The translations under genes were made by a program, and so were the position numbers. 64,000 nucleotides of DNA, from assembly GCF_030406325.1 (NCBI RefSeq), contig NZ_JAUEQY010000024.1, positions 1 through 64,000 of the forward strand, in the 5' to 3' direction. This DNA is from Actinomadura sp. DC4. GTDB lineage: Bacteria; Actinomycetota; Actinomycetes; Streptosporangiales; Streptosporangiaceae. Positions 14,573-23,807 of this stretch are shown here, piece after piece. Numbering within the stretch: the first letter of the stretch is position 1; every line of letters begins with the position of its first letter. Under the pieces are notes generated by a model that was not told the origin of the DNA, ran no database searches, and saw only the letters and a program-made list of their open reading frames with translations.

Positions 14573-17134
14573 TCAGGGGGACAGGTCATAGACGGTCGTG
14601 CCGTCGACCGTACGGGCGGTGTACTTCGCGGCCACCCAGGCGGCGATCTGCTGGGCGGCTCCGCTGCCGGTTCCGGCGCCTCGCATCATCGAGCCCGCGA
14701 TGAAGTAGTGGACCTTTCCGGCCTGTACGAGCTGCTGGAACCTGCTCAGGCTCGGGGCCGGGTCCGTGCCGTTGAAGCCGCCGATGGCCATGACCGGGTC
14801 TCCCGTCGCCAGCTGGTAGCCGGCGGCGCTGTTCGAGCCGACCGCCGCCGCGGCCCAGGTGTACGAGGTGGCGTTCTGCTCGAGGTACGCCGTCAGGGTG
14901 GCGCTCGGTGTGGTCGCGTCCAGCAGGGCGCCCGGGCCGCCGCCCATTCCGCCGGCGCGCATGCCGCCGCCCTGACCACCGCCGCCCTGGCCGACGCCCC
15001 CGGGCTGTCCGGAGGGGCGAGTCGGTGCGCCGCCCTGCCCGTTGCCCGCGCGGCCCTGCCCGGCACCTCCGCCGGGCGGCCGGCCGAAACCGCCGCGCGT
15101 ACCGGCTGGGAAACCGCCACGTCCGCCGCCTCCGGGGAAGCCGCCCGATCCGCGCATCCCGCCACCGGACGGGCCGGCCGTGGGGATCGCGCCCTTGTGC
15201 GAGGTGGTCGCCGTGTCGATGGCGTACGCGGTGGGGCCGGCCAGCGACGCGGCGACCGCGACGGCGGCGCCGGCCACCAGGAGACGCGCGGGCAACCGTC
15301 GCCAGGCCAGGAGGGTGATCGCGGCAAGGAGGCCACCGAGCAGTACCGGAATTCGGAGCCACGGGACGAAGTCCGGCGTACGGCTCAGCAGGCGATAGCA
15401 CCACCACGCGGTCAGAGCCACGGCCGCGGCCAGGGCGATCGTGGCGGCCGGGCGGCGGCGATGGGACCAGAGGACCGCGGCGCCGATCCCGACCAGCGCC
15501 GCGACCGGCGGTGCCAGGGCGACCGTGTAGTAGCCGTGGAAGATGCCCTGCATCAGGCTGAACACCGCGTCGGTGACCAGCAGCCATCCACCCCACACCA
15601 CGAACGCCGCCAGGCCGCGATCGGTCCGCACCCCGGCGCGGCCGGGGTGTGCGGCGGAGGCTCCGGGGACGCGGGCCGCAGGTACGGGCTGTTCGCCGTC
15701 GAGGCCGCGCGCAGGCGCGTCAGAGCACTCGGCGTCATCCTCGCCGAGGTCGGCGGACGAACCGGTACGGTCCGTCCCGGTCCCGGCATCGCGCCGAACG
15801 CCGGGCGGGCGCAGGCGCGCGGGCGACCCGCCGCCCGACTCCCTGAACGGCTCGGCGGCAGGACGCGGGCGACCCGGCCGGCTCCCGGCCGCAGCCGCCC
15901 CCTGCGTCGCAGGCGTTCCGTGCGACGGCCGGGACGCCGTCGGTAGTACGCGGCCGAGCCGGGCCGGAAGCAGACCGAAGAGCGAACCCTCGCGCGCCGA
16001 TGGGCGCAGGCGAGCGGCCCCGTCCAGCGTGGCGGGCGATCCGCGTGACGGCCGACGTGTCGCCGGCAGCAGGCGGCCGAGCCAGGCGGGAAGAGAACTC
16101 TCGCGGCTCGCGGTCGGTTCCAGGTCGTGCGGTGAGCGGCGAGCGGTCAGCCAGACGCCTGCGAGCAGGAGGACCAAGGCGGCGGGGAGGAGCCAGGCGA
16201 TCTGGCCGCCGAGTTCCACGTCGAACATTCTCAGCCAGCCGGCGTCCTGGTTCGTGTTGCCGAGCCCGCCCGTCTCGTTGCCGCTCAGGCGGCCGAACCC
16301 GTTGTACCCCAGCGCCAGCTCCAGCACGCTGTTGTGCTGCGACCCCCCGATGTAGGGCCGCGACCCCGCCGGCACCAGCGCGACGACCGCCACCCACCAG
16401 CCCGCCGACGCGAGCAGGACAAAGCCCGCCAGACAGAGCTGCCACAACCGCCGGCGCAGCCCCGTCGGCGCCATCAGCAGGTAGACCAAGCCGAACGCCG
16501 GCAGTACGAGGAACGCCTGCAGCATCTTGGCCAGGAAGGCCGGCCCCACACACGACCCGGCCACCAGCAGCCACCCCGTACGCGCCTCCTCCTGGGCCCG
16601 CAGCAGCGCATACGCGCCGAGGGTCAGCAGCAGTACCAGCAGCGCGTCGGGGTTGTTGAAGCGGAACATCAGCGCCGCCACCGGTGTCGTCGCCAGGACC
16701 GCGCCCGCCAGCAGGGCCCCGCCCGCCGCCGCACGCGGGCCGTACGAGGCGAGCGACCGGCGTACGGTCGCGTACAGAAGAGCGACCGTTGCCACGCCCA
16801 TCAGGGCCTGCGGCACGAGGATGCTCCACGCGTTCACGCCGAAGAGGCGCGCCGCCAGGTCCATCGGCCACAGGGACAGCGGCGTCTTGTCCACGGTGAT
16901 GAAGTTCGCCGCGTCCGAGGAGCCGAAGAAGAACGCCTTCCAGCTGTGCGCGCCCGCCTGTACGGCCGCCGAGTAGAAGGAGTTGGCCCAGCCCGAGGCG
17001 CCCAGCCCCCACAGGTAGAGGGCGGCCGTCGCGACCAGGAGCACTGCCAGCGCCGGGCGTGCCCACGCCGGGTCACCGCGCAACGAGCGTGGCGAACACG
17101 AGGTGGCGACGGGGGCCGAGGCGGAAGAGATCAT
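14573..17134 (-). CDS. GT39/ArnT-like membrane glycosyltransferase (YkcA/B type)
   Basis: Integral membrane glycosyltransferase of 853 residues, GT-C fold. Residues ~25-335 hold about eight helices and the family pattern: ALYLWGLGASGWANSFYSAA with the early acidic/aromatic loop, VDKTPLSLWPMDLAARLFG, RFNNPDALLVLLLTLGAYAL and GYNGFGRLSGNE. Residues ~335-505 are a non-conserved hydrophilic insertion with an internal repeat. Helices resume at ~506-610 (FHGYYTVALAPPVAALVG). A Gly-rich stretch (~635-720) leads to a C-terminal globular domain (~730-853) ending in YTARTVDGTTVYDLSP. Such proteins transfer sugars from polyprenyl-phosphate donors to acceptors outside the membrane. The acceptor is unknown. 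Confidence 0.85.
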   Translation of the reverse strand: MISSASAPVATSCSPRSLRGDPAWARPALAVLLVATAALYLWGLGASGWANSFYSAAVQAGAHSWKAFFFGSSDAANFITVDKTPLSLWPMDLAARLFGVNAWSILVPQALMGVATVALLYATVRRSLASYGPRAAAGGALLAGAVLATTPVAALMFRFNNPDALLVLLLTLGAYALLRAQEEARTGWLLVAGSCVGPAFLAKMLQAFLVLPAFGLVYLLMAPTGLRRRLWQLCLAGFVLLASAGWWVAVVALVPAGSRPYIGGSQHNSVLELALGYNGFGRLSGNETGGLGNTNQDAGWLRMFDVELGGQIAWLLPAALVLLLAGVWLTARRSPHDLEPTASRESSLPAWLGRLLPATRRPSRGSPATLDGAARLRPSAREGSLFGLLPARLGRVLPTASRPSHGTPATQGAAAAGSRPGRPRPAAEPFRESGGGSPARLRPPGVRRDAGTGTDRTGSSADLGEDDAECSDAPARGLDGEQPVPAARVPGASAAHPGRAGVRTDRGLAAFVVWGGWLLVTDAVFSLMQGIFHGYYTVALAPPVAALVGIGAAVLWSHRRRPAATIALAAAVALTAWWCYRLLSRTPDFVPWLRIPVLLGGLLAAITLLAWRRLPARLLVAGAAVAVAASLAGPTAYAIDTATTSHKGAIPTAGPSGGGMRGSGGFPGGGGRGGFPAGTRGGFGRPPGGGAGQGRAGNGQGGAPTRPSGQPGGVGQGGGGQGGGMRAGGMGGGPGALLDATTPSATLTAYLEQNATSYTWAAAAVGSNSAAGYQLATGDPVMAIGGFNGTDPAPSLSRFQQLVQAGKVHYFIAGSMMRGAGTGSGAAQQIAAWVAAKYTARTVDGTTVYDLSP

Positions 17135-17200
17135 GACTCTACGGTCGGCGGCCGAGCTTGATCGCCGGTGAGCCGATCATTAAATCCCGCTGAGAACGGC

Positions 17201-17542
17201 TCAGCGGCGCGAGGCGCACGCGATGCAGGTGCTCGCCGTCGGCCGGGCGGCGAGGCGCTCGGGCGCGATCGGTTGACCGCAGCTCTCACACGTGCCGTAC
17301 CCACCCTCTTCGAGCTGCCGCAACGCCCGGTCCAGCTCGGACAGATGGCGCTGGGACTGGTCGAGCAGGGACTCGATCTGCGAACGCTCGAAGGCGATCG
17401 TGGCGCCCTCTGGGTCGTGCTCGTCGTCCACGCCGGTCGAGACCGTGGAGTCGATTATCCCGTCGCGGTCGTGGTTGAGCGCCTCGATGCGTTCGAGTGT
17501 CCTCGTACGCTCCGCGGCCAGGAGTTCCTCCATCGAAGTCAC
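17201..17542 (-). CDS. DksA/TraR-family zinc-finger protein
   Basis: Protein of 113 residues: a coiled-coil helical part (MEELLAAERTRTLERIEALN, and IESLLDQSQRHLSELDRALRQLEEGGYG) followed by a C4 zinc finger with Cys85, Cys88, Cys106 and Cys109 (CESCGQPI ... CIAC). Family members bind the RNA polymerase secondary channel and adjust transcription initiation. The loop between helices has acidic residues (DDEHDPEG), as in DksA-like proteins. It stands alone between the glycosyltransferase and LacI genes. Confidence 0.88.
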   Translation of the reverse strand: MTSMEELLAAERTRTLERIEALNHDRDGIIDSTVSTGVDDEHDPEGATIAFERSQIESLLDQSQRHLSELDRALRQLEEGGYGTCESCGQPIAPERLAARPTASTCIACASRR

Positions 17543-17582
17543 CTAGGCAAAACGCCCCGGCGACCCGCCGAATTCCACCACC

Positions 17583-18527
17583 TCACCCCGAACCCCGCAT
17601 GATCAGTTCGAGCCCGAGCGTGACCTCGCGCGCGGCGGCGCCGGGCCGCTCCAGGCGCTGGAGGAGGAGCTCCATCCCCGTACGCCCGGACTCCTCCAGG
17701 GGCTGCCGTACGGTCGTCAGGCCCAGGGCCTCGGCCAGCGGGCCGTCGTCGAAGCCCACCACCGAGACGTCGGCGGGGACGGAGAGCCCGAGCTCGTGGG
17801 CGGCGCGTACGACCCCGGCCGCCAGGGTGTCGTCGGAGGCGAAGACGGCGGTCGGGCGGTCCGCGCCGGTCAGCAGGGCGCGCGCGCCGGTCAGGGCGTC
17901 GCCGGTGAGCCGCACGTCGAGGGCCGCCCCGGCCAGCGCCGTACGGTATCCGGCGAGCCGCTTCTGCGCCGGCGAGACGTACCGGTCGGACTCCTGCGCC
18001 TCCCCGAGGAACCCGAACCGGCGATGCCCGCGCCGGAGCAGGTGCTCGGCGGCGAGCCGTCCCCCGAAGGCGTCGTCGGTGTACACGGAGTCGAGACCGG
18101 GATGCCGTACGTCGACCAGCGCCGTCGGGAGCCGCGGCGCGACCTCCAGCGGCCGGCTCACGATGATGATCCCGTCGAGCCGCCCGGTGACCGGCAGGCT
18201 GGCGAGCAGCGGCGACGGGGTCCGCGCCGCCGACTCCTGGTCGAACACGACGACCTCGACCGGCCGGTGGGCGACGGCCTCCAGCACGCCGGCCAGGCGG
18301 CGGGCGGCGGAGGGATAGGAGGTGTACGGCGCGAGCACGCCGACCCGGCCCACCCCGCGACGGGCGCGCGCGACCGCCTCGGCCTTGGGGACGAAACCGA
18401 GGGCCTCGACGGCCGCGAGGACCTTCCGCCGGGTCGGCTCACGCACCCGATCGGGGGAGTTGAGCACGAGGGACACGGTCGAGACGCTGACGCCCGCCTC
18501 GGCCGCCACGTCGCGAATGGTCGGCAC
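17583..18527 (-). CDS. LacI-family transcriptional regulator
   Basis: Protein of 314 residues. The N-terminal HTH is canonical (MPTIRDVAAEAGVSVSTVSL, hinge VPKAEAVARARR), followed by a periplasmic-binding-protein-like effector domain with VYTDDAFGGRLAAEHLLRRGHRRFGFLG and [23 protein letters not shown]. It is divergent from a short-chain dehydrogenase gene 42 bp away and probably represses it. The effector is likely a sugar or sugar acid but cannot be read from the sequence. Confidence 0.9.
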   Translation of the reverse strand: MPTIRDVAAEAGVSVSTVSLVLNSPDRVREPTRRKVLAAVEALGFVPKAEAVARARRGVGRVGVLAPYTSYPSAARRLAGVLEAVAHRPVEVVVFDQESAARTPSPLLASLPVTGRLDGIIIVSRPLEVAPRLPTALVDVRHPGLDSVYTDDAFGGRLAAEHLLRRGHRRFGFLGEAQESDRYVSPAQKRLAGYRTALAGAALDVRLTGDALTGARALLTGADRPTAVFASDDTLAAGVVRAAHELGLSVPADVSVVGFDDGPLAEALGLTTVRQPLEESGRTGMELLLQRLERPGAAAREVTLGLELIMRGSG

Positions 18528-18536
18528 CCCGCCTCC

Positions 18537-18550
18537 TCGAACTGGTTCGA
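18537..18550. promoter_or_regulatory. Candidate LacI operator
   Basis: TCGAACTGGTTCGA, an inverted repeat of TCGAAC with a two-base centre, sits 10 bp before the LacI start and 20 bp before the SDR start. Size and position fit a LacI-family operator controlling both genes. Confidence 0.55.
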
Positions 18551-18569
18551 TAAAACATATACTAGCGCG

Positions 18570-19334
18570 ATGTCTGCTTCATACGTGGTGACGGGCGGCG
18601 GCCGGGGAATCGGGCGAGCGGTGGCCGAGCGGCTCGCCGAGAGAGCGGCCGTCGTGGTGATCGAGCGAGACGCGGAGGCGCTCGCCTGGACGGAGGGGCA
18701 CCCGCGCCTGGTCGCGGTGGCCGGCGACGCCGCCGACGAGACCGTCACCGAACGGGCCGCCGACCGTGCGGAGGCCGCGGCGCCTCTCGCCGGCTGGGTG
18801 AACAACGCCGCGGCGCTCGGCGACGCCGCTCCCTTCCACTCCGCTCCGGCGGCGGACGTCCTGGAACGGGTCTCGCTGAACCTCGGCCTCGCCCTCGTCG
18901 GCTGCGCGACCGCCGTACGCCGTTTCCTCGCCGCGGGCACGGCCGGCGCGATCGTCAACGTCTCCTCCCACCAGGCGGTCCGCGCCGTGCCGGGCTGCGC
19001 GTCGTACGTGACGGCCAAGGCCGGGATCGAGGGCCTGACCAGGGCACTGGCGGTGGAGTACGGGCCGGGCGGGATCCGGGTGAACGCGGTCGCGCCGGGT
19101 TCGATCGCGACCGAGCGGTACGCGGAGTTCCTCAACGTTCAGGACACGGCGGACGCCGCGCGCACCGAGGACGCGATGGCCGCCCTGCACCCGCTCGGCA
19201 GGGTGGGCCGTACGGACGAGGTCGCGGCGGCCATCGCGTACCTGCTGTCGTCCGACGCCGGTTTCATCACCGGCGCGACGGTGCCGGTGGACGGCGGGCG
19301 TACGGTGCTCGCCCGTGACCCGGAGGCGCTGTAG
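18570..19334 (+). CDS. Short-chain dehydrogenase/reductase (SDR)
   Basis: Classical SDR of 254 residues. Cofactor motif TGGGRGIGRA is at residues ~8-17. NNAA is the structural motif, catalytic Ser lies in NVSSHQA, and YVTAK contains the catalytic Tyr and Lys. The C-terminal part has PGSIATERYAEF and ends in VPVDGGRTVLARDP. Acidic Glu/Asp after the second strand (VVVIERDAEAL) suggests NAD+ use. ATG 18570 starts the protein directly at the first strand. It probably oxidises a sugar or polyol and is controlled by the adjacent LacI. Confidence 0.9.
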   Translation: MSASYVVTGGGRGIGRAVAERLAERAAVVVIERDAEALAWTEGHPRLVAVAGDAADETVTERAADRAEAAAPLAGWVNNAAALGDAAPFHSAPAADVLERVSLNLGLALVGCATAVRRFLAAGTAGAIVNVSSHQAVRAVPGCASYVTAKAGIEGLTRALAVEYGPGGIRVNAVAPGSIATERYAEFLNVQDTADAARTEDAMAALHPLGRVGRTDEVAAAIAYLLSSDAGFITGATVPVDGGRTVLARDPEAL

Positions 19335-19476
19335 GAGACTTGTGAATCGCAAACTCCTCCGGCCGTTATCGTGGCGCCAGATGTCGTAAAAGAGAGGCAT
19401 TTCTCCGCGCGGTGATCGGACCATTTTTTACGGACTGATCTGCTATTCGGCGGACGGGATCGGGTATCACCCATCC

Positions 19477-20037
19477 GTGTCGAACGGAAATGCCGCCGCC
19501 GGGCTGCTGGTGACGGTCGCGATCCTCACCGGTATGTCCCATGTGACGCCGGGGAGACGGCACGCCGTGACGCATCACTGGTCGAGCCCCGAGCGGGTCG
19601 AACTCGGCGACGCCCGGCTTCCGGTCAGCTCCGTACGCACCGTGCAGACCCATGCGTCGTACGACGCGCGGGACCGGTCGAGGCCGCGGATCGTCCACCG
19701 TGAGACGACGTGGGGCAAGTCCGCGGAGCCCCCCGAGGTCATCGTCGGTTACGTCGACCCCCGCCGGGGGCCGCGGGCGTTCCACCGCCTGACGAAGGTG
19801 ACCGAGGGCGACCGCGTGAAGGTCGTACGGCACGACCACAGCGTGGCCTGGTTCAAGGTCGACTCGGTACGGCGAGCGCTCCGCCGCTCCATCGAGCGCG
19901 AGCGGTCCTCCACCGGCCGGCCGGAGCTGCGCCTGATCTCGCTGCGCGACAAGAAGGAGCAGAAGAACGACCCGCGCGACGTCGTCGTCTCCGCCCACCT
20001 GGACCGCCCCGAGACCCCCGAGACACCGCCCGGCTGA
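19477..20037 (+). CDS. Sortase-like protein lacking catalytic His and Cys
   Basis: Protein of 186 residues with an N-terminal hydrophobic segment (AAAGLLVTVAILTGM), so it is probably exported or anchored. The pattern matches class E/F actinobacterial sortases: VIVGYVD where active enzymes have GHVD; then GPRAFHRLTKVTEGDRVKVV, WFKVDSVRR, PELRLISLRD where active enzymes have LITCGG, and PRDVVVSAHL. Thus the catalytic His is replaced by Tyr92 and the Cys by Leu156 (or Ser155), while the Arg (167) remains. It is likely a non-enzymatic sortase-fold protein. GTG 19477 was chosen because it gives a signal-like N-terminus. The alignment is from memory of the family. Confidence 0.65.
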   Translation: MSNGNAAAGLLVTVAILTGMSHVTPGRRHAVTHHWSSPERVELGDARLPVSSVRTVQTHASYDARDRSRPRIVHRETTWGKSAEPPEVIVGYVDPRRGPRAFHRLTKVTEGDRVKVVRHDHSVAWFKVDSVRRALRRSIERERSSTGRPELRLISLRDKKEQKNDPRDVVVSAHLDRPETPETPPG

Positions 20038-20186
20038 CGCGCCGGTACCCACGATTTCGGATTTAACGGCGATCCCAGCCATTGGCGTCCTGTATTAATC
20101 GTTACCTTTCTGCCGGGTTGGACCTTCCGTTTCCCTGGTTACGCTGACATCGCCATGGCGGTCGCGACGACCGCGACCTACGGGGC

Positions 20187-21142
20187 ATGCAGGGGCCGGG
20201 GTACGGTGCCGATCGCCGCGCGTACACCGATCTCGGCCGGTGCCACGAGATTCTCCAGGTCAGGATCGCCGACCGGCCGTTCCAGTGGCCGCACGCGGGC
20301 CTGTACGCAGGCGACCTGGCCGAGGTCCCGACGGTCATCGTCGAACTGCTCAACCGGTCCGCGCCGCGCCAGGCGTTCGACCTGGTCGCGCCGACCACCG
20401 ATGACGAGCTGGCGGATCTCGACCACGAGCCGGCCGCCCGGGTGTCCACACTGTGCACGGTGGCCATGGTCGACTGCCACCACCTGGCCGGTGTACCGGG
20501 GTACGACGAGCGGCTCGACCAGGCGATCACCGCCGCGGGAGTGGCCGGGGCGGATCGGCCGGCCGGCGGCCCGATGCCGCCGCCCCTGGTCGCCGACCCC
20601 GCCTACCACCTGCTCCACCAGGCGCTGCGCCGGCATGGCCGCGGACAGGTCACCGCGGCCGAAGACGACCTGCGGCCGGCCGTGACGCTGCTGTCGTGCA
20701 TGGACGCCGGCCCGAAGACATCGCTGCGGGGCCTGCTCAGGACGGCGTTCACCACCGGCCGCCTGCACCACAAGCAAGCTCCGCGCGGCGATCGAACACA
20801 TCCACGGCGACGGCGAGCTGCCGGAGCTGCTCGACCGGGCGCGGCCATGGCGGCTGCCGGCGAGCGGCGAGGCGGAACCCCAGCGGCCACCGGACGGGCA
20901 GCGGATCGCCACCGAGCGAGATCCCCTTCGGTCGGGCCCGGAAGCTCGCCTCCGTCGCATGGTCCCCCGCCGGCGACCTCATCGCCACGGGCCACACCGA
21001 CCAGGTCATACGCGTCTGGGACGCCGCCACCGGCGAAGCGGTCCTGACGCTCACCGGTCACCTCGCCGTCCGCTCGATCGGTTACCGGGCCATGCCGGTC
21101 GCGTGGGCGGTGCGGATCTGGGAGATCGTCGCCGACGGCTGA
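20187..21142 (+). pseudogene. Frameshifted WD40-repeat protein remnant
   Basis: Coding-like sequence changes frame several times. From ATG 20187 a frame reads VIVELLNRSAPRQAFDLVAP and on to RHGRGQVTAAEDDLRPAVTL, then loses coding character near 20780. Another frame continues AAIEHIHGDGELPELLDRARPW. A third, ending at 21142, contains a clear WD40 unit (KLASVAWSPAGDLIATGHTD then IRVWDAATGEAVLTLTGH) and ends VRIWEIVADG. The gene seems to be a decayed, shortened WD40 protein of the type often joined to kinase, NACHT or caspase domains. The upstream domain is not identifiable. Confidence 0.65.
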
Positions 21143-21149
21143 CGCCGCG

Positions 21150-21953
21150 TCACGCCGATGGCGGGGCGGGGATCTCGTGGGAGGACAGGACCAGGGTGCC
21201 GTTGGCCGTGGCGTGGGAGAGCTCGCGCGACAGCGAGAGCGCCGACGTCCGTACGGCCGGGGCCAGGCGGTCCAGGTCCAGCCGGTTCGCGTGGCCGGTG
21301 ATCGAGATGGCCGCGATGACCCGGCGCCGGTGGTCGAAGACCGGGGCCGCGACCGCGGACACCCCCACCTCCGACTCCTCCCGGTTGATGCCGTACCCGC
21401 GTTCGAGGGTCCGGGCCAGGTCGCGCTGCAGCAGGCCCGGCATGGTGATCGTGTGCGGCGTGTGGCGGGCCAGGCCCGCGCCCAGGACCAGGCGCAGGCG
21501 TTCCGGGGCGCCGAAGGCCAGGAACAGCTTGCCCATCGCCGTGCAGTACGCCGGCAGGCGTCCGCCGACGCGGGAGATGATCGGCATCGAGCGGCGGCCG
21601 CTGACCTTCTCCAGGAACAGGGTGTCGATCCCGTCGAGGACCGCCAGGTGGATGTTCTCGTGCGACGCCTCGTACAGGTCCTCCAGGTACGGCAGCGCGG
21701 CCTCCCGCAGCCCGCGCGGCCGGGGGACGCGCTGGCCCAGGACGAACAATCGCATCCCCAGGCGGTAGCCGTGGCCGGTGCGCTCCAGGGCGCCCCACCC
21801 GACGAGTTCGCCGAGCAGCCGGTGCACCGTGGGCTTGGGCAGGCCCGAGCGGGCGGCGAGCTCGGTCAGGGTCAGGTCGATGTCGGACGGGCCGAAGGCG
21901 TTCAGCAGGCTCAGCCCGCGGGCGAGGACCGACTTCGGCGGCGAGGCGTCCAT
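21150..21953 (-). CDS. IclR-family transcriptional regulator
   Basis: Protein of 267 residues: N-terminal winged helix (LTLTELAARSGLPKPTVHRLLGELVGWGAL) and C-terminal effector domain with the family signatures RVGGRLPAYCTAMGKLFLAF, GYGINREESEVGVSAVAAPV and AAISITGHANRL. It lies 72 bp downstream of the GMC oxidoreductase gene on the same strand, and probably senses the substrate or product of this catabolic locus. Confidence 0.9.
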   Translation of the reverse strand: MDASPPKSVLARGLSLLNAFGPSDIDLTLTELAARSGLPKPTVHRLLGELVGWGALERTGHGYRLGMRLFVLGQRVPRPRGLREAALPYLEDLYEASHENIHLAVLDGIDTLFLEKVSGRRSMPIISRVGGRLPAYCTAMGKLFLAFGAPERLRLVLGAGLARHTPHTITMPGLLQRDLARTLERGYGINREESEVGVSAVAAPVFDHRRRVIAAISITGHANRLDLDRLAPAVRTSALSLSRELSHATANGTLVLSSHEIPAPPSA

Positions 21954-22025
21954 GTCAGAAGCCTTCCCTTCGCGACCGCGCCGCGCAATGGGCCGGCACG
22001 TCGTTGGGCGGCGGTCCGTGCTCGG

Positions 22026-23807
22026 TCATCGGGAGAGCTCCTTGTGCAGGTGGTCGGCGAGGCGGGCGGCCAGCGCCATGACGGTCAGGGACGGGTTCAC
22101 CGACAGCGAGGCCGGGATGAGGGACGCGTCCCCGACGTACAGGCCCGCGACGTCGTGCGAGCGCCCGTTCGCGTCGACCACCGAGCGCCGGGCGTCCGAG
22201 CCCATCGGCACGCTGCCCTGGACGTGCGACGTGCACAGCCCGGTCCACAGCACCTCGCGGGCACCGGCCGCGCGCAGCGCCGAGACCGCGAACGAGCGCG
22301 CCGCCTCCAGCCGTGAACGTTCGGCCGCGGAGAAGCGCTTGGCGACGACCGCCTCCCCGCGCAGGTCCAGCTCGACCACGCCGCTGTTCTCATCACCCGC
22401 CATCACCAGGAACCCGGCCCAGTGCCGGTACGCCCGCACGCTGTCGGCCAGCGGCCGGCCCCACAGCGGGCCTCCGCCGGCCTCGACCAGGCTCTCGGCG
22501 AACGACACCGGGTCCTGGATGGTCGGCCCCTCGATCACGAACTCCCGCTGGTGGTCGAGGCTGTGCCCGGTGATCGGGTAGACGCGGTGGTTGTCCTGCG
22601 GCTCGTCGAAGCGCCCGTACACCAGGCGCGCCGGGTGCAGCCCGAGCGTACGGCCGACCGGCCGGGACTCCGAGGCGCGCTGGTAGTCCGGGCTGTTCAG
22701 CAGGATCCGCGGGGTCCCGAGCGCCCCGGCCGCGAGCACGACCGTTCGGGCCCGTACGACGTCGTCGCCGCAGCCGACCCCGGTCACCCGGCCGCCGGAG
22801 ACCAGCACGCGGTCGACCGTCGTACGGGCGGCGAGCCGGATCTCCCCGCGTCCCACGGCCGGCGCGATGAAGGTGTTCAGCGCCGACTTGCCCGCGTTGG
22901 TCGGGCAACCCTGCAGGCACGAGCCGCAGCGGGTGCAGTTGTGGTCGGTGTAGGACCGTACGGGCTCGAACGAGGCGCCGGCCGCGGCCAGGCCGTCCCG
23001 CAGCACGTACGCGCTCGGCGGCCAGTCGGACCTCTCGCGTACGCCGAGCCGCCGTTCGACCTCGTCGTACCAGGGGCGCAGGTCCTCAGGGGAGAAGGGC
23101 CGGCCGCCCTCGCCGAGCAGTCCGGTCCGCTCGTGGAAGGCGGCGACGTCGAAGTCGGCGGCGCGCATCGCGACCTTGGTGTTGATGACCGTCGACCCGC
23201 CGACGCAGCGGCCGGCCAACAGCGCGACCGGCTCGTCCCCGTCGGTGAACCGGACCGGCCACCACAGCCGGCGCCGCGCCTCCAGCTCGAAACGCGTGTG
23301 CGTGGAGGCGGGGTACAGCCCGCCGGCCTCGATGAGCAGCACGTCGTGACCGGCGCGGCCGAGGTCGGCGGCGATCAGGCCGCCGCCCGCGCCCGAGCCG
23401 ACGACGACCACCTCGGCCTCGCGGGGCAGCGGTTTGGCCGGCGTCGGCGGCTCGGTCAGGAACGACCAGTCCTTGTTGAGCCGGCGGGCCTGCGGAGGGT
23501 CGAACCCGATGTCGTCCCAGCCCGTCGGGCCGGTGTGGCCGGAGACGGCGAAGTCGCCGTAGTAGGCCTCGATCGCCAGCCGCCGGACCAGCGCGAACGC
23601 CGCCGAGCGTGCGAGCGGCGCGAGCCCGTCCGCGCCCTGCCCGACCGTGGGCGCCAGCAGCCCGATCGCGGCGTGCAGAGCGTCCTCCTCGCCGGGGGAC
23701 ATCCCGGCGACGGCCTGTGCGATGTAGTGCTCGGGCCCGATCGCGTGCGATCCGGGTACGAGGGACTCGCAGAGGTCGGCCAGGACCCGCGTCTCTCCGA
23801 GGTTCAT
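22026..23807 (-). CDS. GMC-family oxidoreductase with N-terminal extra domain
   Basis: FAD-dependent dehydrogenase of 593 residues. Residues ~1-105 resemble the helical small-subunit-like domain found fused to some GMC enzymes. The FAD site is EVVVVGSGAGGGLIAADLGRA near residue 135. The C-terminal active region has SHVQGSVPMG, NPSLTVMA and GLYVGDASLIP. In the middle, NCTRCGSCLQGCPTNAG gives a CX2CX2CX3CP pattern like a 4Fe-4S ferredoxin site; related Cys clusters occur in long-chain alcohol oxidase-type GMC proteins. It probably oxidises a primary alcohol or sugar and passes electrons to a carrier. ATG 23807 overlaps the SDR stop by one base (TGATG), so the two are coupled. Confidence 0.87.
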   Translation of the reverse strand: MNLGETRVLADLCESLVPGSHAIGPEHYIAQAVAGMSPGEEDALHAAIGLLAPTVGQGADGLAPLARSAAFALVRRLAIEAYYGDFAVSGHTGPTGWDDIGFDPPQARRLNKDWSFLTEPPTPAKPLPREAEVVVVGSGAGGGLIAADLGRAGHDVLLIEAGGLYPASTHTRFELEARRRLWWPVRFTDGDEPVALLAGRCVGGSTVINTKVAMRAADFDVAAFHERTGLLGEGGRPFSPEDLRPWYDEVERRLGVRERSDWPPSAYVLRDGLAAAGASFEPVRSYTDHNCTRCGSCLQGCPTNAGKSALNTFIAPAVGRGEIRLAARTTVDRVLVSGGRVTGVGCGDDVVRARTVVLAAGALGTPRILLNSPDYQRASESRPVGRTLGLHPARLVYGRFDEPQDNHRVYPITGHSLDHQREFVIEGPTIQDPVSFAESLVEAGGGPLWGRPLADSVRAYRHWAGFLVMAGDENSGVVELDLRGEAVVAKRFSAAERSRLEAARSFAVSALRAAGAREVLWTGLCTSHVQGSVPMGSDARRSVVDANGRSHDVAGLYVGDASLIPASLSVNPSLTVMALAARLADHLHKELSR

